A stretch of 64,000 bases of DNA, from assembly GCA_009741485.1 (NCBI GenBank), contig CM019218.1, forward strand, positions 35,960,387-36,024,386, in the 5' to 3' direction. Origin of the DNA: Malurus cyaneus samueli. Taxonomy: Eukaryota > Chordata > Aves > Passeriformes > Maluridae. Shown piece by piece: positions 38,100-51,567 of the stretch. How positions within the stretch are numbered: position 1 is the first letter of the stretch; each line of letters begins with the position of its first letter. Position numbers and translations under genes: made by a program. Below the pieces are notes generated by a model that saw only the letters and a list, made by a program, of their open reading frames with translations, was not told the origin of the DNA and did not search any database.

Positions 38100-39045
38100 T
38101 GCAGGCTGGATGAGAGGACAGAGAGGTGGATTGAAGTAGCTGAATGAAGTCTCAGAGGGTCATGATGGGCACGGGGTCCAGCTGGAAGCCTGTAACTAGG
38201 GGTGTCCCCTAGAGGTTAAGAAATGGGGCCATTATTGTTTAATATATTCATCAATGACTCGGATGAAGAGCAGATGCCTCTCCAGCAAGTTCATTGAAAC
38301 TCATTCCCCAAAACTGGGATGGTCGACACAACCCAGCGTGCTGGGCTGCCATTCAGAAAGACCTCAACAGGGTGGACAGACAGGCAGAGAACCACCAAAT
38401 GAAATTCAACAAAAGCATGTGCAGGTCCTGAACCTGCAAAGGAACAACCTCATGCACCAGCCTGGGATGGAGGCTGACCTGATGGAAAGCAGCTCTGTGG
38501 AGAAGGATCTGGGGGTCCTGGTGCAGTGCGCTTGTGGCCAAGAAGGCCAATGGTATTCTGAGGTGCACTAGGAAGAGCTTTAACAGCTCTTTGACTGGTC
38601 AAGGGAGGTGATCATGCCCCTCTACCCAACCCTGGTGAGGCCACATCAGGAGCACTATGTCCAGTTCTGGGCTTCTCAGGACAAGAGAGACATGAAGTTC
38701 CTGGAGCAGGTCCAGCAGAGGGCTACCGTGATGCTTAGGGGACTTCAAGAGGATGGAACCAGACTCTTCTCAATGGTGCTGAGCAACTGGCCAAGAGGCA
38801 ATGGGCAAAAACTGAAACACGAAGTTCCACCTAAATATGGGGAAGGACTTCTTTACTGTGCAGGGGACTGAGCATTAGATCACGCTGCTCAGAGAGATTT
38901 CAGAATCTCCTTCCCTGGAGATATTAAAAAGCCATCTGATCACAATCGTGAGTTCTGCACTCTAAGGTACACTGCTTGACCACAGGTTGGACTAGATGAC
39001 TTCAAATGGTACTTTTCAACCTTAACTGTTCTGTGATACACACTA
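38100..39045 (+). mobile_element. CR1 LINE, 5'-truncated and internally deleted copy
   Basis: The plus strand carries LFNIFINDSDEEQ (near 38236), then recognisable CR1 blocks such as CTGGTGAGGCCACATCAGGA and TATGTCCAGTTCTGGGCTTC, and ends with GGTTGGACTAGATGACTTCA plus a remnant octamer tail (TTCTGTGATA) near 39040. Relative to the family layout I remember, segments are missing after 38745 and the frame is broken throughout. It lies antisense to AMBRA1. Confidence 0.9.
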
Positions 39046-42000
39046 AAACAATTCTCTCTTCTTTGATATTTATGGAAGGCTACATAACAGTCTCTCTATC
39101 TTTCCTTTTCAGACCTTAAAAAAACCCCACATTGCAGGTTTTCTAAGAGAAAATGTTCCTCATACCCCACTATCAGGTGCTCTTAGCTATTTGTGCCAGT
39201 TAAAAGGCAAATTTTAAACCATTCCAGCTTATATACCTAGCTTCTTCTATACTGATATTAACATTTCGCTATCTCTGCTGTTAAGCATCTTGTATCTCAT
39301 CCTGTAGCTAATTTTTTCTTACAGCCTAATGCATTGATGGCTTAATCACCTACAATCAACCAAAACCTTAGGTCTTTCTCCTCCTCCATCATTTTATCTA
39401 CTGAACTCAATGCTATTAGTCACTAAGTGCACTTTGTACTATTAAGTTCTCATTTCTATAACTCCAGTCACTTTCACAGCAATCTAATTCCTGTGCAATA
39501 CCTTGATTTTTCTCTGCAATGACAAAGCTAATGTCACATCCTTGGCGCACCCAATTTATTCAGCGCACCCTTACAAGCCATTAGTGTAAACAGTATTTAA
39601 ATTAATCAACCAGTTCCAGAGCTGTTTTTTTAAACAAGTCCTATGACTTCCTTTGTGACGGAGTCCAGATGTCAATAATATTGTATTCTTTCCTTTAGCC
39701 AGGACTTCACATGTTCTTTATCTGATCTTGTTCTAATCCTAATTCTTTACAAATTAGTTAGACTTATCGTGGCTCCACTGTAGGAACTGCCTTACTAAGA
39801 CACATATGTTAGACCTAGAGCAAATCCTCAGCTGACCCTTTAATAAAAAATAAATACATAAAATTCTCAAGGACAGGTATACAACCTATTGTACTCCACT
39901 TTAGTCACATCACAGTGCATCCGATACCACTTCCCATGATTTTAATTTTACTTACATTCAAAATATACCCTTTAAATCTGCATACTAAGATTACAGTTAT
40001 GGACTGCCAACATAATTTGACCTTTCCATTTCCATTAACTAGTGTTTCTTTTGAATGCTGGAAGGACTACTTGCACAGCATCCCATCATGAGTCCGTGGA
40101 ACTTCAAGCAATGCCTTTTTTTTCCTTTTTTTTTTGGTCATCTTATACTTCCAATCTACTAATTTAAATCCTCTATTTGAAGAACAGCTGCTATTTCAAT
40201 CTGTTTATGTGATTTCTGTAGTATTTGGTTTCAAATGCCTCCATTGTTTATGGGAATTAAGACCCAGGGAATTGTAATAATCTTTGTTATTTACTACTGA
40301 CCACGGTTTTCTTTGCCAAATTAGAATGGGGTGGAGTTCGGCAGTAGTGTTTTCTTGATCCCTGATGTTTGCTAGGCTATCCTCTGTATAGTACTCTCAA
40401 TTGCTGAATCCTGTATTTAGTATTTGTCTTCTACTGTATTACTGTGTATTGAGACTACACAAATACTTTTCATTTTTCATCCTCACTTCTCAAGTTAAAG
40501 TTAACACACATACCAATCTCCAAGCAAGCTTATCAAGTCAAGAACTACTGAGATGGCATCCATACATCAGGGTTTTTCCTTTCGCTAAGGATCTGTCAAG
40601 TAGGTCTGGGACAGACACTCCAGCTGCAAGCCAATTCTGTTCTGATAGAGCCTCACTCACCTGTGTACTCTGATGTTAGTGCCTCAATGCAAATTATACA
40701 GCTCAGTGAGTATCTACACATTCATGCTGAGGTTGACAAGTCACTCTTGACTGTTGTTGGTCTATAAAATGGTGCAGCTGAGAACGGAACACATCAGGTG
40801 TCCTGTTTCAGAAAGAACCCACCAGTCCATGTGATGTTTACAATTATCATCAAAAGCATCAATCACTCTAATCCACCAGCAGGAAACCTGCTGAAGTATT
40901 TTTGTCAAGCTCCCAGTAAATTTCCTACCTATACAGCCATCTTGTTTCATGTTCATATACAAAACATCTTTTTTTGTTGGAATTATGCACAGTTAACATG
41001 GTGAGCCAAGAAGATTTTACACAGAGATTGCAAAAGGGCTGACTGTGCTACCATAACATACTATGGAAGTGTTCATATTGAGTCTTTAATTAGTGAGGTG
41101 CCAAGAAGAGACATGCCACTCAGCTTTGGTGTACTGCAAGCACTGGAGGGGAAATCTAATGCGAGGTGGGGTGTGTGAGGCCAGGACAGCCAGACAAAGC
41201 TTTACTCTGCACCATTCAATCAAAGAATCCACGCTCAGGGAGACTTCAGTCCCCGGGGTTCTAATTCAAGTTCATTTCATGAACCATAATCAGTAGACTG
41301 TATCTTAACATTTTTCTGTACTGAAAATAACTTACAATAACTCTCAAGTTCTAGAAGAGAGCCATTATTCTTGAATAATTCTGCTTACAAAGTACAGCAA
41401 CTGTTCTTAAAGAAAAGCATTTATCCTGAAAGAAAGTGATTATAGCTTATTCCATAACAATATCTTGTAGAACTTCATGTATAAATAAGGCCTTGATGAA
41501 AGATTATGTTCAAGAGAACAAGAGGGTTGTTTGAGAAGCGCTGGCATTCTGTACTACCAAAACTGGTCCAATGTGAATTCCAATCACAGATTTCACCAGA
41601 AGGCTGTGCTGAATTAGTCACTCTTATAGTTGTATATATTTATTCTGATTTAAGCTAGTGGCTGTACACTGACAGTATGACTCTCCTCAATCACCACATG
41701 CCTGATGTCAGGGCACAACAGATGGGAGTCCACATGCATGGAGAATGATCACCAGCACTGATGCAAGTTTCTAGCTACCAGCTTCTAAGCTCTAAGGAAG
41801 TTCAACAGCGTGTTATGTGAAGCATAACCCAAAAGAATACCGACGTAGTTTAATACCACGAAGTGACTGAAGCAGAAAAACTCCTGAAGTGTACCTGAGG
41901 TATAAAAGAAACATAGCTCCAAAAGAACACTTGCACAACACAGTGGAGAGAAGGCTCTCAACAAAGTATGACGCTGAAACTCTCCAAGAACACTGAAAGC

Positions 42001-42260
42001 AATACGTTTCACTGTCAGCATCAGTGTCAGACCACATCTAAATTAGCTTGTGTTGAATTGAAAGCTTACAAAGGGACAGTTAGACTATTCACAGCTTTAC
42101 ACAAAAAAAATAGAGAACTGAAATCTACATGTCACACCACTGGGCTTTAAGTGAGGACACCAAAATAATTCATTGGCTTGCTCATAATCATGACAAAAGT
42201 CCTTGCAGTTCGTAGAATCTCGTGCTTGACGACTGCAACAAATATTTGATAACTCTAGGT

Positions 42261-42395
42261 CAGCAGCTTTCAACCTGGCTGGTGGACTTCAAGTGGTCCT
42301 CAAAAGCTGAGGGAAGCAAGCATATTACTTACTCAAATTTCCTGCGATTGTAAACGTTTAGAAGTCCATAAATCCAGAGAGGCTGAAAGACACTG
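42261..42395. mobile_element. Small hAT-like MITE remnant
   Basis: The left end CAGCAGCTTTCAACC (42261) and the reverse complement of the right end, CAGTGTCTTTCAGCC (ending at 42395), match at 11 of 15 positions and begin with the CAG typical of hAT termini. The interior, with its GTGGACT and GTCCATAAA stretches, resembles ancient amniote non-autonomous hAT elements. The expected 8-bp target duplication is only weakly visible (shared CTAG). Total length is 135 bp. Confidence 0.5.
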
Positions 42396-42671
42396 TACTA
42401 GTCATGTAAGAAATAAAGGATCCAGAAATTCTAGTAAGACATGGGAAATAACATGAACTAAAGGCGGTGCACTTCAAAAAGTCTCAGAAATTTACAATCA
42501 GCAAAACAAATACTGATTGTTAAGAGACTCAGATCAACTCTGTGGCAGACCAAAAGTATCCGGAACTGGGTTTTTTTGATCCCTCAAGCATAAAAAAAGC
42601 CACGTTATCCCCACTACCCTAAGAACAGAATGGTCAAAGCAGTTATATCTCCATGTAAAGCAAGCACTTAC

Positions 42672-42811
42672 TCTGGTCGGCAAATCACCAGGTCCCCTTT
42701 GTTGGTGCCATATGCCAATCCCAGGCCTGGCTCAGGCAGCCAGCGAGCCGAGTTTATGCTGACGTGTCTTCTCTGGTCGGCAGGCATTGGGTACAGAACG
42801 TTGAAAACTCT
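42672..42811 (-). CDS. AMBRA1: AMBRA1 coding exon (propeller blade)
   Basis: This 140-bp exon has an acceptor TTGTTCCAG and a donor CAGA|GTAAGTG on the minus strand. It encodes [20 protein letters not shown] and then [20 protein letters not shown] followed by LVICRP, with the final two bases starting a glutamate codon finished by the next exon. The [19 protein letters not shown] segment looks like a WD40 blade repeat and agrees almost exactly with mammalian AMBRA1 from memory. The flanking introns are the two largest seen here (13.4 and 15.5 kb). Splice phase is 0 in and 2 out. Confidence 0.97.
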
Positions 42812-44096
42812 CTGGAACAATAACAGGAGATTACTTGACAGGACAATACAAGGCAGGAGAGCCAAGGAGGCCCAAACAAATGTGCAATTTCCCCACAGCA
42901 GCACAGATGCCCATAGAGATGTCACTTGACAGGATGTTGCAAGAAACCACTAAATCACCAGTGACAGTAAGCAGCTGCTAGAAAGGCACATACATGTGCA
43001 CCTAAATGTTTAATGGGCTGACTAGCACACAGCTATGGAGCATCCAGCAACCAGAATGGGGTACACAGACAACAATCCATTTTGCCCAAAAATATGACAC
43101 ATGGAAATCATAAAAACAAAAGATGGGAAATAGAAAAAGCAGTAATGAGTCAGTTTGGCTATCAAGAACACACAGAGACAAGATGTTTCAGTGTACTTGG
43201 CCAATAAAGTATCAGGACTTCAGAAGGGTAGGTCTGAAGACTGCATTTACAAGATCAAATCATTAAGAGAATTTACTACAGAAATTTAGCTAGTATTTAA
43301 ACCTGTTAACACTGCAAGTAACACAGACTTTGAATCTGGATTTTCAATTGGATAAATCCAAGGTGAAAGACAGTTTTTCATTAGATTTTCTGGTGGGAAA
43401 GCATCCAACCATCACAAAACCTTTCCTCCAGACTCCGTAGAAAAGGGAATGGCGGTGAACCAGTAAGCAGGGAAAGCAATGATGGTATGCTGGAACAACA
43501 GGATAAAGGTTGTGATGGGAATGCAGATCAACCACTACTGCACTGCTGAGGTGGCTTGAAGCAAATAATTAAAAGCCATTAGGATAGGACTCATCACCTA
43601 TCATAACAAATTGGATCTGTTCCACTCCATAGCTCTGTTGCCCACTGCACATCTCGTCTGTTTGACAATTTAACTTGAGAAGCCTGAGTCAGAATCACTT
43701 AACTATGTATTCCTCAACAGCTAGTACCCAGAACCTTCATCCTGACCATTCTAATGCAAAAAAGTAAGTCAGAACAAAACAACATAGCTATATCATTTCC
43801 CATCACTAGTAACAAATTTAACTGCTCCTCTGAGAAAGTCACATTAGAGGCGAAAAAAGGATTTATCTGTATGGCAGAAGCTGCTCACTCTTTGCCTTGG
43901 TTAATTCAGCAGTTAGCATATTCAGACAAGCTCAGGGTTTGGGTGGAAGGAACAGGTCCTTACGGGTTCATCTAGCTCTTACCCATCTCTGTCATGTCTG
44001 TCCCACACCCCAGCCCTGCCCTGCCCTGCTTGCTGGGGCAGCGGGGAGAGAAGGCAAAGGGAGAAACACAAGGTGAGAGGGGAAATCAGATGCACA

Positions 44097-44116
44097 ATGG
44101 TAACACCTGTTACCAT
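44097..44116. promoter_or_regulatory. 20-bp palindrome with central E-box
   Basis: ATGGTAACA and TGTTACCAT are perfect reverse complements around CC. The centre reads CACCTG (ZEB/SNAI-type E-box), and GTTACCATGG at 44109 resembles an RFX X-box half. It sits in a GC-rich island in an AT-rich intron. Function is inference. Confidence 0.35.
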
Positions 44117-44579
44117 GGAGATTATGGTGCACTCTGAGATGGGAAGATTGGATTTAGAAAAGGAGGAAGGGGGGAAAAGGGAGGGGTCTGCCGGAACCAG
44201 GAGAATAAATTCATAAAACAAGCATTCTGAATCTCTCAAGAACTGCAAGGATCTTCCATCATATCCTTTTTTGGCAAGTTAGAAACAAACAGTTTCTCTT
44301 CTCCTGAGAATGGCTTTGTCCCATCTCAAGAAGCCACCACCTTTCTGTGCTAGCAGCAAGCTCTCTCCAACCGGCAGGTTAGCTTGCACAGCCATAACCA
44401 GCCATGCCAAGGCAGGAGACTTGCTGGCTACAGCTGAGCTTTACTGCTTTTACTGCTTTGCAGTAAACAGTACCCCATGGAAAATGCTCCTCCAAGGACA
44501 TGAGTCTGATTCTGACAACCTGCAAGTGCTGGCTGAGGGCTGAATCTCAAAGACAAGATAGCTTTAAAATTCCGCATTA

Positions 44580-44870
44580 GAATAGTTGCTTCATCATTCC
44601 ACTCCACTCCATTCAATTCTAAGCAGCTTGTCATGCTGAAGAGCTCCCCTCCCCTGCTGCTTCCCACTCCCACGCTAATGGGACAACTCCATGCAGTGTT
44701 AAGGGTGATGACATCCGAGCGTGTGGTAATTAGTACATAAAAAGAGAAAGCAGCTGTACTGGCATAATTACCACTCCCAGCAGTAACCAGGACCCAGCTA
44801 ATCAATCTGATGCAGTCATACAGACTGTCTGTTGCAATTGCATCCATTAGCAAGACCCCCTACTCTATAC
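44580..44870. promoter_or_regulatory. Candidate intronic enhancer, homeodomain-motif-rich
   Basis: Within about 290 bp there is an inverted pair GTGGTAATTA (44723-44732) and TAATTACCAC (44765-44774), a CTAATCAATCTGATG stretch, a perfect TGCAATTGCA palindrome (44833-44842), GCTAATGGG and CATTAG. This density of TAAT-type sites without repeat signature is typical of deeply conserved developmental enhancers. No alignment was available. Confidence 0.3.
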
Positions 44871-46310
44871 ACAGAGTGGAAAAAAGAATTCAAGTTCCTT
44901 CTACATCAGCAGGTTCTTCTCTTCAAACAAGGTCAGAACTCTGCCACGAAGCATTATTTGCCATAGATCACAGATAATTCCTTTTGGATTTTTTTTGTCT
45001 TCTTGTTTCCATTGCTAAATCTTATAAAAAGTTACTTTGAAAAGAGATTATTTCAACCAAAGCAGACAGTCTGAAAACATACCACAGACTGACCACACCT
45101 CTTTACCAATGGATTGTTCATGTTTGTAATTCTGAACTTCCAGGAAAAATACTCATGTTACTACAGGAATCCTATATAAACACAACTTTCCAGCTTCTAT
45201 GTCAAGTGATTGCTCTCAAAATTAACAATACAAATGCATAAAGTTGATAATTCAGCAGTTTCTTTTCATTAGGGCTGGTCCACAGATTAACTGTAAACCA
45301 TGTCTAACAGCTATGTTGATGTCCAAGGGCTAAGGAACCAGTTTAGAAACTGTTTTACTGTTGTAAATGTGCACTTAAGTTAAGGTGACTGCCATACTCT
45401 ATCAGAGTTTCCAGAGAGCTTATTTTTAGAAGTGTGGCAGCTTCAATGAGAAAAAATCATACTGCATGATACTTTATCAGCCCATAATCACTATCAGCTT
45501 CCATGCTTTTCACCATAACCAATGTCAAACCTGCTCTTAGCATCACGACAGTACCAATTCAATAATATATAGCCACACTATTAGATGTGGTAATCAGCAT
45601 TTTATGAAGTTGGCAGCTGCCTTCATTTCCAGGTGCCGCTCTGAAATAGTTTTGAATGTTATGTTTCTCTAACTTCAAATACTGTGAAGTCTGAGAAGTG
45701 GGGGCTTCAGAAAATACTTATGGAAGCTTAAGCCCTAATAGGTAATAGCAAGCTGTTCTCTTCTTACAACAACAGAGACATATAAATGTCATTTCAGCAC
45801 ACATGACAGGTCTTATTCCATCCCTTTAGAGCCCATGACTAATCCTGAATGACACAGAACAGTTGCTTGACCTGTGCACCTGTTTGCAGAAAATCACGTC
45901 TCTCGTGATCTCTCCACACTTCACAGGGGATTCCAGCAGTCTTCTGCCACTAAAAGGAATCGATCTCTCCTTGAATTCAGGAGATGTCAGGAAGGTCAAA
46001 AGTTTTCCTCCAGAAAAACCGAAACTGTCTAGGTAGCTAAACTTCCACACAAAAGGCAACTAGTACCAAGGAAAAGCAATGCTCACTAAAGAAACAAGTT
46101 GGTTGCTTCCATTCTACATCCCTGAAATCATGAAGTGTGGGGAAAGATTTGGTAGAGCAATTTATGTCTGCACTTCTCTATTTCCAAAAACTGTACTAGA
46201 AGCAGCTCTTTGGTGGGCCTTTTCCATCCTCTCTCAACAGCATGCCCTGAACTCTCTAAAGCGCATTTCATCACAGCCACACAAAAAGATGGTTCATAGA
46301 AAGCAGGGCT

Positions 46311-46345
46311 ATGAAGGAAAGAAAAGGCATGAAGGAAAGAAAATA
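46311..46345. repeat. 18-bp tandem duplication (second copy partial)
   Basis: ATGAAGGAAAGAAAAGGC is followed directly by ATGAAGGAAAGAAAATA. Confidence 0.85.
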
Positions 46346-49300
46346 ACAGGCCCTTAAATTATTCAGCAAACAAGCTGCATTTGGAGTGCAAAGGCCATCA
46401 CAAGCCCACTGCTGCTGTTCTCTCTCCCAGCTTGTCACTGCTGTCACATCAGCACTGTCACACCTGTCACAGCCACGAAGTTAGGTATTTACTTATGGCA
46501 GAGTGCCAGGAGAGACTGCATGACAATCAACAGCCTAAAGGAATCCTTCCCAATGATCTCTTCCTCAATGTCAAGCTGACAGGCCCAGGGCACAATGCAT
46601 AAGCACAGAGCTAGACAGTTAATTTATACCTGCCCTGGAGGGGTAAGAAAACCTTTTGCTAAAAGTCTCTGCTAAGTCCTAGTTACTGACCTAATCCTTC
46701 TGTCTTTTCCTCCCACTCTGTTCCAGGGAAGCTGCTCCTTTTTAATAACACCCTTCAAACTCCACTTTTCCCCTCCATTTCTGGGGTGTGGCAACACTAA
46801 AAAGCTGGTCAGGGCAATCACCAGGATCCTGTCAGTCATCAAAGCAGCAGCAGGCTGCCCCAAGTCTGTGCTACTGCTGCCAATTGGCACCGGTGCTGCA
46901 CCACTCACCTGATCCAAGCAGCCCCGTGCCTGGCCAAAGCAGAGGCATCACATTAACTGCACAGCTGCCTCCTGGCTCAAGGCCTTCCCACCTCAAAGGA
47001 GAGCAACAAAAAGCAGGGGAGTGCTGAACACTACTTGTTTGGCAGAGGAAGACCTTTCTTCTCTCTGGCATTCAAGAAAGGACAAACATGTTTTGAAGTT
47101 GGAGAAGAGAAAGTTCTGGCACAAGCAGGTAGGAAACTCAGCAGGAACTCTTGCTTTTTATCTTTTTGAATTCGACAGAGACATTTCTGCTCTTGACTAG
47201 ATGCATCTGCTTTCAAGATTCCAATAAATTTCAAGCCATTACCTTAGCCTAAGCAGTAAGCTGGCTATTAGATCAGCCTTGATAAAGACTGCTTGGGGAG
47301 GAGGTGCAGCTGTTGTCTCCTTTATATGGGGAGACCTTGCCATCCCTGAAGCAGATAAGGTGGGTTTATAAACCACCAGCCTAAAATGTAATTATTAATT
47401 TTCAAACTGTCACCAGAGGCTGACAGGCCATGAAAACACACATGGAAAAAAACATCAGATGCATTAAATCCTATAGAAACTACTTTGGGGACTGGTAAAA
47501 TACACAGTTTTGCAGCTACTCTGACCTGGGTTGCAGAGGAAGAGCTCCAGAAAGGATCATTTATCTCTGCTGGACAGGTCTAACTGTAATGTCAGCCAAC
47601 ACCTACACAGATGCAAAGTTTGTACTGGTAAACCAAATGCTCTTCTTATGGGTGTGGGTTATAGCACCACAGTGACCAAAGAGGCTGCACAGCTTTGTCA
47701 GTATAACTGCAGCTACACCAGAGACTCTGACCAGCGTAGGTACCTCACACTTCAGCAATTTAAACCATGTGAAATACACCACAAAGGCAGCCCTAAAAGC
47801 ACAGCCAATCCACAACACTGTATTAAGTTCACTGAAAGCACATCTCCAAGCAAAGCCTCTGCACAGTCTGAAACTACTCAAAGAGCATTAAAACAAATGC
47901 AGAAAACTATGAACTCCAATTGTATTTGCCAGAGCAGCAGATAAGGTGCCGTGACAGCATGAAGGCATAAGCAGAGCAAGTTTGACCTCAGTTTTTTTGA
48001 CTGCAAGAATCCTGTCAAGAGAGCATTTAAATCAATTATCTTTTTTGTGTCTCCTCCCAATAGTGTGTTGCCACTGAAACATCTTACCTGACATTTTTAT
48101 AATGTCAACATGTTAACTGGTTCACCTCTGACACCAAGGTAACAGGTAACTTTCTATGAAGCATCTACCACTCCACTGAATACACCACATCCTTTGCCAG
48201 TAAGCCACTTGAATCACTGACTTGTATTGCATAGTCAATTAGTTCGTGGTTTTTTAAGGCCCAGAGGTATAATAAAAAACAGACATTCAAACCTGATCTC
48301 CTTAATAAATAACACTATATTTTTGCTTAGATCACATTCTTTACTTTGCCTTCTATTAACAAATTTCACAAAACACGATGAAAACAGGCTTAAGACTTGC
48401 ACTGACACAAACCCCAGAATCCTCTACAGCAAAATTCAAGTCTAGCTTGTCTAAAGCAGAGCAAAGCAAAGCAAAACAAACGCTCCTTGGGGTAATTGAC
48501 TGATGGCTCAATACTTCTATTTGTAAGACAGTGTATACCAGCATTCCGAGACACAGCAAGTCTCTCCTTTGGAAGGAGTTTGCTTTCTGTGTCTATGTAG
48601 ACACAAAGAAAAAAAGGCACGCATGTTCCACGATGGGACAGGGAAAAAGATTTGCTTTTTTGCTCTCAGTCTCTCCTTATTAGGCAGGTTGGTCTATGAT
48701 GCTCAACCCCTCCCCCCAGCTGATTCCTGCTAAAAGCATGCAGATCTTTCCAATAGATCTTCTCTGTTAAAATGGAAGAAGTGAAAAATAATGCACTTAT
48801 TTTTTCAGATTTGTCAGTCCTATTCTCAAATGGATTTTATCGTCCAATGCTCAGCACAAATAAAATTTCTTTAAACTCCATTTATCTTCCTCAGATGCAA
48901 TAGGATTATATATAATTTTTTTTTAATCTTTATTAACATAACAAACCTCTTTCTGCCTTTTTTCTGCACCTGTTGTCTGTGAAGAAAATCCTAGCTCTGC
49001 TTTCTCAGCCACAGCAAATTAAATGCGAACTCTTAATTTTCAGCAACAACTGAAACCCTGTGGATAGTTGATCCAACTCCCAAAACAAGTTAGCACCAAA
49101 AGTTCCTGTTGGATGGACTGAGAAACTCTCTGCAAATGTAGGACATTGTTGGTTCTTCCTGATCCTATTTGATCACATAATTTATTGCTGATAGTTCAAA
49201 TTCAGAGAAGTCTAATTAAAGCATACCTAATCCTTTCTTTCTTTAGGTGAGCTCTTTGCATTATCAGCTGGTACTTTTTTTCACAAGCCTGCCATACAAC

Positions 49301-51538
49301 TACTGCATTTAAAAATAACTAGTGGGAACAAGGTCTTATGAAGATGGATCATCTTAGGTTACAAAGCTCTCACTCAGGAAAATAACACACTTGCAGTAAA
49401 GTGCCTGTCTTCCAAAGGCTGCGAAACCAGGGTAATAGCTCCAAAAATCCCTTAGGGGACTGGTCCAAACCTGGATCTGAAACCTAGGGTTGAGTAAGCA
49501 AGAAATTGTTAAACAAAACAATTATCCTTTCATCTGCACATGCATGTGGTTAGAAAAGATGAAAGGAGAGAAACAGAAATGCCAGAGGGATTGGAGTGAC
49601 AGAAAACATTTACACCCTTATACATACTCAGTGCAGATGCACAAGTGAACTGAACTGTGCAAACAGGACTGTGCCTCACTACTGTTATCTCTTATCTGCA
49701 AAAATCACCAACAGCTCTCAATGCTGGATCAATCTAATAAAAATATGGTCACTTCTCTGGCAAAAGGAATGACAAACGTTTTCAGTTTTGCCCTTAACTC
49801 AGACTGCAAAGCAAAACCAGTATCTGTGAATTCCTCATTAAATGTCATGCTGAGACTGTAACAACAGCATCTCCAATGTGTTAAAAATCCAATGACAAGA
49901 GCAAAGGATTTGCGCACAGCTGCCATTCCACTCTGTTCTCCGTCTGCTGAGACTCAGCAGAGTGGCATACAAGATCAAATGTCAACAATATGTTGATGAC
50001 AGAGCTACATGCATCCTCATCTAGGTGAAAAGAGGCTGTCATCCAGCTGCCTACATGTCTGGAAGGAATAAATACTAGAGGAAAGAGTTGGCTCAAATTT
50101 AATTCAAGGAAGATGGTAAGAAGAAGTACTGAAAAAATGGCTTTATGAAATTGCAAACAGCAATTTCTTCTCAGCCTATGCCCAGTTCAACACATATTGG
50201 CAGTAATTCACTTTGGCTCCCTTCCCCCTAAATAACTTGGGCAAGATGACTGCATATAAATAATCTCAGATATGGAACCATGTTTGCCATAATTTCTTAA
50301 ATCTAAAAACAAAGTACCAAACTGCACCAAAGCTAACAGTAGATACTGCGGTGCAAACAGGCTCAAGGCCTTATCTGAACTGCAAGAGCTCTGCTCTCCA
50401 AACAGGACTTCATATTAAACAAAATGTCTTGGCTCTCAGTTTCATATCCCATGAAGCAAAAACATCCTGAAGAGATGTCATTTGCATTTTCTTCGCACCA
50501 GTTTGCTCAAACAGACATCGCTCCCATGTTTAACCATCACATGAGATATTAACACAGTATTTCATGAAGGGTTCTAACGAGGTTTTACAGATTCCTCTAA
50601 GTTCTGTCTTAGCAGGCTTCAGGCAGACGCAGCTGAATTGGTCAAGACAGCAATTTAACTAACTGTTCTGCACCCCCAAGATGGTGCTGCACCTTCCAGT
50701 GATGCGGAATACAGTTCTTTCTTACAGCACCTTACATATGCAGTGTTTACCAACGTGGGTTTTGGATATGACCAGTTTTTCCTAAAGATACCTGACAGAA
50801 TCTGCCAATACACAGCACATAAAAACTATTTGGTCTCAACCAGAAAATTATCTCTACTCTATTAAAAGGAGAGTTTTCCTGTATCAGTCAGAAAATGGTT
50901 TTGTTCCCATATCCTCTTCCTAGTATCAACAAGTGCCTGCAGTCTGACTTTGCTTGACCTTTTAGAAGTCTGAAAAACATCTATGTGGTTTGATTTCAGC
51001 CAAAAGTGAAAGATTTCTTTGGGCAGTAATTGGATATATAATTTGCAGTTCTACTTGGAGTCGCCAGAACATCAACCTGTTGACCTGAAGATGTCAAATC
51101 TTTCTTAGGAGGAAACTCAAGGGACCACACTAACACATTCTTCTTCTTCAACAAGACAGCAAGAGGTTGGTACTTGCAAACTATTCTTTTTCTCAGAAAT
51201 GTGTTAGTTCACATGAACTCTTCCACCGGAGGTAATGTGTTGTAGTAAGACATACTCCTAAGCAATTTTCTTTTCACATTACCAAGATTCTGACAAAACT
51301 AACTTGTGTCCTGGTGAAGCAGAAGTGCAGGACCATTTGGTTTCAGGCTTAAAGCCCAATTGCTTATGGCTGCAGGAGCAAGTACAGCTCACCCAGGGAG
51401 GCACTGAGTGACCTTTGCAGACCACACTGGATACATTTTACTGACACTTGCATGAAGATCAGAGTGCAACAGCACTCAGTAAAATTGTGCAACTTCTCAC
51501 ATATTCTGCGCATTGTCCTCATTAGGAGTTAATATGCT

Positions 51539-51567
51539 AAAAAAAAAAAAAATTAAAAAAAAAAAAA
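51539..51567. repeat. A-rich homopolymer runs
   Basis: Two long A runs separated by TT. Low-complexity sequence; length is prone to sequencing error. Confidence 0.85.

Larger units (their letters stand above)
27161..42671 (-). other. AMBRA1 intron (15.5 kb)
   Basis: Bounded by donor GTAAGTG and acceptor TTTCAAG on the minus strand. It holds a 36-bp hairpin (31353-31388), a CpG-containing conserved-looking block (about 31920-32480), a CTTAA-rich segment (about 34195-34405), an antisense CR1 (about 38100-39045) and a small hAT-like element (42261-42395). Otherwise it is AT-rich sequence in which I recognise nothing. Confidence 0.85.

Noticed and set aside
43980..44250. GC-rich patch considered as another LTR
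   Set aside because: No TG...CA inverted ends, target duplication, TATA box or poly(A) signal could be placed.
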